DNA from: Rhizopus sp. PT2906
Lineage: Eukaryota > Mucoromycota > Mucoromycetes > Mucorales > Rhizopodaceae
NCBI GenBank assembly: GCA_025529335.1
Contig: JAMYHX010000481.1
Location: forward strand, 1-32,618
DNA: 32,618 bases
Direction of reading: 5' to 3'
The translations under genes were made by a program, and so were the position numbers. Under the pieces are notes generated by a model. The model was not told the DNA's origin and did no database searches. It saw only the letters and a list, made by a program, of their open reading frames with translations. Shown here one piece after another: positions 28,581-32,618 of this stretch (position 1 is the stretch's first letter; each line of letters opens with the position of its first letter).

Positions 28581-29915
28581 ATGGCCACCATCGTTGAATC
28601 TCGTGCGTCATGCTCAGCATTCGTTGACCAGCTAATCAAGGAGGAAACCCCAGCGGTCATCGACGGCAATGGCAGCAGCAACAGCAGCAAACCGATCCTT
28701 GCACGCACGTTGAACACTCTTGATACACAGCACGTCTTGAATGAAATGTCTGACATCAGCGATATCAGCAGCGAGACTGACAATGATACTGTAACCTTGG
28801 CAGCTATCGACCCATGGATCGTCGATGGCATCAATGTAACGAGACTTTTTTATCAATATCGGAGTAAGGTGCGCGCTATGGATGAGCTTTATGTGATGGA
28901 AACACATCTTCAGGAGGTGCTTGCTGCTGCCGATATTTTATTCCTGGCGCCAGACGACCACAGCAGGCACATGATCGATATTTTTGGGCTTTCCTCTTTG
29001 TCAGCAATTTGTGATCACATTTTGGCCGATCTCATGCCTGCGGACGCTGTGGATTGTAAGCTCAAGGACGACGAGTTTATGGAGGTGATTCATATTATTA
29101 ATGCACTCGACGACAAGACAAAGTCGATCCGTGAGGCCAAACGGGATTTGCTTATGTTGTCATCAAGTATGAATGGCACTAAGGCCAATGTCATGGAGGG
29201 TATTGCCAATCTGTAAGTACGATTCTTTTATTATTCTTTGCATTTATTTACACGCCATCCTAGGCTCACCAAGCTACCTCGCCATGAGATCTATAACCAG
29301 GACAAGATCGGTGAAGTTGAACTGCAAGCCACTTACTATGATCCCTTCCTGTCGGAAATCGTAGCTGACCAAGAGAAAAACGTTGCTTTGCGCTGGGCGA
29401 ATAAGTCTCTGGACGATGAATCTGATATTCGACCCGACGCCATTATTTCCACTCTCGTCCTGCATGACCTTGGCCATCCAGTTGGTTTCGGTGAAGTGAA
29501 GCCCGGCAATAGCTCCACCGTCAAATGTGCTGTGAATCTTGATGTGTTTCGGCTTGGCATCGTCTCCAAGAGGGCGATCGACAAATGGGGTTTGCGTGCT
29601 TGTTTGGCTTTCATGATCAACGGGTTTGTTATCTCTTTCTTCATTATCACCAAGCGCCATGATAGCTTTTATACCATGATCGAAATTGGCTCTATGACCG
29701 TTGCCTCGTCATTGACAACCCTGCATAGCTTTGCTACGATGCGCAACTTGAACCTGCTTGCTGCCATCAGCAATTCTTTCTGGGTCAACTGCAACATGAG
29801 CCCTTCATCTGCCAACATAAATCCTGACGGTCCTAACGTGGTGCCCATATCAGAGTATCTGAAGCAAATGAGCAAATCCTCCAAAAAATCGCGCGGCCAA
29901 TCGTCCCGTTACTAA
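28581..29915 (+). CDS. Passenger gene, main part with PD-(D/E)XK-like motif
   Basis: 427 aa from exons 28581-29212 and 29264-29915 (51-nt intron GTAAGT...CCTAG; 1284 nt). The first 210 residues are acidic, Ser/Asp-rich, then helical. The second exon encodes a compact domain in which RPDAIIST (Asp269) is followed 18 residues later by GFGEVKPG (Glu288, Lys290). The D-x(n)-E-x-K arrangement resembles the core of PD-(D/E)XK nuclease-fold proteins. A similar domain with EVKPG occurs, from memory, in large families of Mucoromycota hypothetical proteins. The C-terminus is Ser/Lys-rich (SSKKSRGQSS). Codons end in C or G more often than in the neighbouring host genes, suggesting a different history. 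A nuclease role is inference from one motif. It is enclosed by the inverted transposase arms. Confidence 0.6.
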
Positions 29916-30177
29916 TGCAGCTACCTTCTTAACCATACCCTCTCCTTGAACACATCTCTGTCCTTTCTCTCGTCTCTCTCCTCTCACATATTAAATAAGA
30001 TGTACATTTCAGACATCTCTATCTGCAAGGTATTAGCATTAATCGCCAACCCATACATTACATCGATATCAGTGTTTCTACGCATGTTTAATATCCTTGT
30101 CGATCCATATCATATTCCATGTACCTTAGTCTGCGAGGATTTATTCACCCACCCATTTCCGTGGTTCCAAAAATCAA
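29916..30177. other. 3' flank of the passenger gene inside the element
   Basis: About 260 nt with pyrimidine-rich sequence and AATAAG (about 29995), probably the 3'UTR and polyadenylation region. No gene is supported. Confidence 0.4.
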
Positions 30178-30242
30178 TAAGCTTTTTTTTTTGTTTTGTT
30201 TTCTGTCACAAATGTTCATGTTTCCGTAGAATGAAAGCTTCT

Positions 30243-31331
30243 TTAGAGCGCTTGCCTATTACGACACTTGTCCAAGCATTTATGAGAATGCCTAACGATC
30301 CCTTTAAAATCACTTAGTTTCAAGCTATTAGAAGCTTCACTGATCCGGGTCATCAACGTTTCCTTCTCGAGAAATTTGTTGCGTTTCACTTTACTTTTGA
30401 CCACTGACCAGAATTGCTCAATTGGATTGAGTTCAGGAGAATATGAAGGCAAGTAAGCGCAGCGGTAGCCATGAGATTTTATGTATTTGGCTATGTCTTC
30501 TGATGTATGGATAGGAGCATTATCCGTCACGAGATAGTGACCTTTCATGTGCGGATACTGGTCCATTTCATCCACTGTGGCTTTCAGAAAACTGACATAG
30601 TGTCCAGTAATTGTTCCTTTGCTCGTATGCCCAACGCCATCTCCCCTCTTTCTCTTTTTATCGGATGGAGGCTGAGGAAGTCTAAGGCTGCATTTGATTA
30701 GACCCTCAGCAGAAATTGCGTCTAAAATGGTTGTTGTTGTTGCTCGTGTTTTGGGAACTGTGACCACTGCCGGTGTACCTTTCCTTGACCATGCCATACT
30801 ACGTTTCAAATTAATATGGAAAGCAGATTCGTCAAGAAAGACACAGTTTCTCGTAAAACCTATATCTGTTTTTTCCCATTTATGAATCCAATCCAAGCGC
30901 TCTTGAATCTTTTCTTCGCTATTCCGGTCTATGGGCTGAAGCCTAGCTTTTTTGAGAGACAAATTGCAATGTTCTTTTACAAAATCAAACAAAGTACTTT
31001 TAGATACTTTTAATTCTGTAAATATTTGCTTTAACTTCTTTATTACTTCGTCTAGGACGACGGAAGGATTCTCATCAATGCACTCGAGAATAACGCTTTT
31101 GTGTTCCTCATGGAGAATACGCGGACGACCGGTCTTTCTCCGTTTCTGAAAGATACTGTCAGGATCCTTCTCATACTGCGCAGCCCATTTTTGTGCTGTA
31201 CGAACATGAATCCCAAGCTGATTTGCGGCAGCAGCTGCACTCAAACACCTCTCAAACAACAGCTTGAAGAACCTCACTTTGTCCTGGTCAGAATAGCGTG
31301 TATAATTTCGCTTCACTGATGTTTCCTTCAT
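30243..31331 (-). CDS. DD34E transposase, DDE_3 / IS630-Tc1 type (right copy)
   Basis: A 362-aa protein identical to the left-arm copy, including the HTH, the GRPRI linker, Asp167, Asp270 and Glu305. The two genes point towards each other across the passenger gene. Both being intact and identical means either could supply transposase for the whole unit. Identity in all codons, including overlapping frames, indicates that the arms separated very recently or are kept alike by gene conversion. Confidence 0.92.
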   Translation of the reverse strand: MKETSVKRNYTRYSDQDKVRFFKLLFERCLSAAAAANQLGIHVRTAQKWAAQYEKDPDSIFQKRRKTGRPRILHEEHKSVILECIDENPSVVLDEVIKKLKQIFTELKVSKSTLFDFVKEHCNLSLKKARLQPIDRNSEEKIQERLDWIHKWEKTDIGFTRNCVFLDESAFHINLKRSMAWSRKGTPAVVTVPKTRATTTTILDAISAEGLIKCSLRLPQPPSDKKRKRGDGVGHTSKGTITGHYVSFLKATVDEMDQYPHMKGHYLVTDNAPIHTSEDIAKYIKSHGYRCAYLPSYSPELNPIEQFWSVVKSKVKRNKFLEKETLMTRISEASNSLKLSDFKGIVRHSHKCLDKCRNRQAL

Positions 31332-31522
31332 TTTAACATCACGATTAGGCTTTGCCTCTCTTTCTCGCGCTCCAGAGGCAGTCGAGCTAAATATTGCGTA
31401 TGAGAGCTCAATGTTTCAAGATGAAACTGCTCCTCATCAACAATATAATCCATTGGTTCAGGTCTGCCATATTCGTCGACGACAGAACCTTTTCCATTTT
31501 CAAACAAGAATTGAATGTTCAT
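31328..31522 (-). CDS. 64-aa ORF upstream of and overlapping the transposase (right arm)
   Basis: Identical to the left-arm ORF, with the same ATGA overlap (31328-31331). Preservation in both arms shows the arrangement predates the arm duplication and is not a single-copy sequencing error. Confidence 0.55.
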   Translation of the reverse strand: MNIQFLFENGKGSVVDEYGRPEPMDYIVDEEQFHLETLSSHTQYLARLPLEREKERQSLIVMLK

Positions 31523-31587
31523 TACCTATGGTTTCTAGTGTAATTGTGAAAAAGAAACAAAACGGGAGACGAGCATTTGGTATGCTC

Positions 31588-31596
31588 TTATATATA
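31588..31596 (-). promoter_or_regulatory. TATA box of the right transposase unit
   Basis: The mirror copy of 26115-26123, located 66-74 nt before the small ORF start (31522). Confidence 0.55.
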
Positions 31597-31692
31597 TCCA
31601 AAGATGCCAAAACTTATTGCACTACAGAGAACATTCTTGGCAGCAGAACATCTGATTTGCCAGCAAAGACGAGTTTGCATTTCGTACGACAC

Positions 31693-31786
31693 GAATTTTG
31701 TTCTTGCTTTTAGGTGAATTGATTTTCCACCTGAGCGAATTGATTTCTCGTACAACCTGAATTTTGTTCTCGCCATTGGGCGAATT
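31693..31786. repeat. Phased subterminal array, right arm
   Basis: The mirror of 25925-26018 with the same 21-23 bp phasing of GAATT motifs (AATTC on the minus strand). Confidence 0.7.
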
Positions 31787-31804
31787 TACTTTCTGGAAAG
31801 AGTG

Positions 31805-31806
31805 TA
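31805..31806. other. TA dinucleotide flanking the right end (putative target site duplication)
   Basis: TA directly follows GGAAAGAGTG, the inverse of the left terminus. It pairs with 25905-25906. Confidence 0.6.
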
Positions 31807-32618
31807 TAGCCAATAAATCACAGCAAAGCTCAATTAAGCTCAGACACTGCTAAGCAGAGCAAAGATCACGATGATTGCTTCCAATGAGGCTGCGCATCTA
31901 ATAGAAAGGGATATTGAATGTACGGCCACAGGCCCCTTTTGGCTCGGGTATTTTTAATACTTCATTTGGACACGCAATGAACCTGATGAGGTCTATCAAC
32001 ATATGGTCAATATCATATTATACATGATGCAGTACTCTTTCTCTCTTACTTTTTCTGTTAATAAAGACTTTAGAGAAAGTAGCACATGCGCTACTCAAGC
32101 CTGTGCTTTAGTTTATCCTCGTAAAATAGGAAATCTAATGCACCATTGATTGAAAGAGGCCAATAAACTAAAGAATATCTATTTTTGGAAATATAAAATC
32201 CTTTTATAAATTCAAAACACGTTTTTTGAATAGTTGCTGGGAAAAGTAGATCCAAGAGAAGCATGTCATTTTCTTAATTTGATCCGCCAACAAGGAACTC
32301 CGATATGCAAACAAAGAAAAGAGAGGAAAGTGGCAAAATACATTTCACCCCTTGATGACTGACCCTCACTTGGGAAAGATCTTTATTCACTGCGGTGATA
32401 CATCCCTTTGCCTCCTCCCTTGTATTTTTCGTTACTATGTTTAGATCCAAGACATAAAAGATGTGACACTAAATTTTTACTGAAGTTCAATATAGTTCAT
32501 GAACATAAATGGATGCTAGGAGCTATGTAAGGTTAAAGTGTATAGATCGATGATGTCTGTAAAAGATGCCGAATACAGAAACAAATAAGGAAGAAAAGAG
32601 CGAGTGAGAAGGTACAAA
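31807..32618. other. Right flank, no gene recognised
   Basis: About 810 nt with only short open stretches in all frames. No domain, RNA gene or repeat is recognised. Some phrases look vaguely like decayed coding sequence, but none can be assigned to a family. Confidence 0.4.

Larger units (their letters stand above)
25907..31804. mobile_element. Composite DD34E element with 1.63-kb inverted arms and passenger gene
   Basis: A 5.9 kb unit flanked by TA on both sides (25905-25906 and 31805-31806), the target dinucleotide of IS630/Tc1-mariner elements. The outer ends are inverted copies beginning CACTCTTTCCAGAAAG. The arms (25907-27531 and 30178-31804) match base for base as far as I can follow them. 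Paired coordinates sum to 57711 from the outer ends to the end of the transposase, so no indel separates the arms there. An A-run of 8 versus 10 near the inner ends is the one difference seen. Each arm encodes a complete transposase. The centre (27532-30177) is unique and carries the passenger gene. The inner arm ends have no terminal repeat and no TA boundary, which argues against two independent insertions. Confidence 0.72.
30178..31804. repeat. Right inverted arm of the composite element
   Basis: A 1627-nt arm that is the reverse complement of 25907-27531 except for a longer A-run (10 versus 8 A, read on the minus strand). It carries the same terminus, array, TATA box and both ORFs in mirrored order. 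Confidence 0.9.

Noticed and set aside
31807..32618. Possible continuation of a LINE or other coding relic
   Set aside because: Only short open stretches without a recognisable domain; not enough for a call.

Overview
The window is nuclear DNA of a filamentous fungus, most likely an early-diverging one (Mucoromycota, probably Mucorales). The evidence is AT-rich DNA, very compact gene spacing, many 47-86 nt introns with GTAAGT-like donors, fungal-only proteins (Rax2, VTC polyphosphate polymerase, Srb10/Ssn3 kinase), and a propionyl-CoA carboxylase alpha subunit, which Dikarya generally lack. The species cannot be named from the sequence.

Positions 1-19900 are an ordinary gene-dense block. In order: an Mtm1/SLC25A39-type mitochondrial carrier (+), the exosome cofactor Lrp1/C1D (-), a dienelactone hydrolase family protein (-), exosome subunit Rrp41 (+), the polarity factor Rax2 (-), a small membrane/coiled-coil protein (+), the VTC4 polyphosphate polymerase (-), propionyl-CoA carboxylase alpha (-), Mediator kinase Cdk8/Ssn3 (+), a degenerate protein kinase (-) and a disordered basic/acidic protein (+). 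For the recognised genes I placed introns by hand, and every spliced reading frame closes as a multiple of three. Lrp1 and Rrp41 both act with the exosome and lie 1.4 kb apart, on opposite strands. Intergenic gaps are small: 46 nt between PCCA and VTC4, 109 nt between PCCA and SSN3 starts, and 11 nt between the SSN3 and pseudokinase stops.

Positions 20300-32618 are accessory and rich in transposons: a broken LINE-type reverse transcriptase, an orphan ORF, a heavily mutated MULE transposase, and a truncated DD34E transposase relic whose terminus is still recognisable. The main feature is a 5.9 kb unit (25907-31804) bounded by TA dinucleotides. It has two practically identical 1.63 kb inverted arms. 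Each arm carries a complete 362-aa DD34E (IS630/Tc1-mariner type, DDE_3) transposase preceded by an overlapping 64-aa ORF. The 2.65 kb centre is unique. It holds a cargo gene with a PD-(D/E)XK-like motif, split by one in-frame TAG, together with two tandem hairpin-forming 109-bp repeats and an 18-bp palindrome. The arms carry a TIR only at their outer ends, so the whole unit looks like one mobile element with transposase-bearing arms and a passenger gene. This is the most unusual structure in the window.

Family assignments rest on motif recognition by eye; no database search was run.
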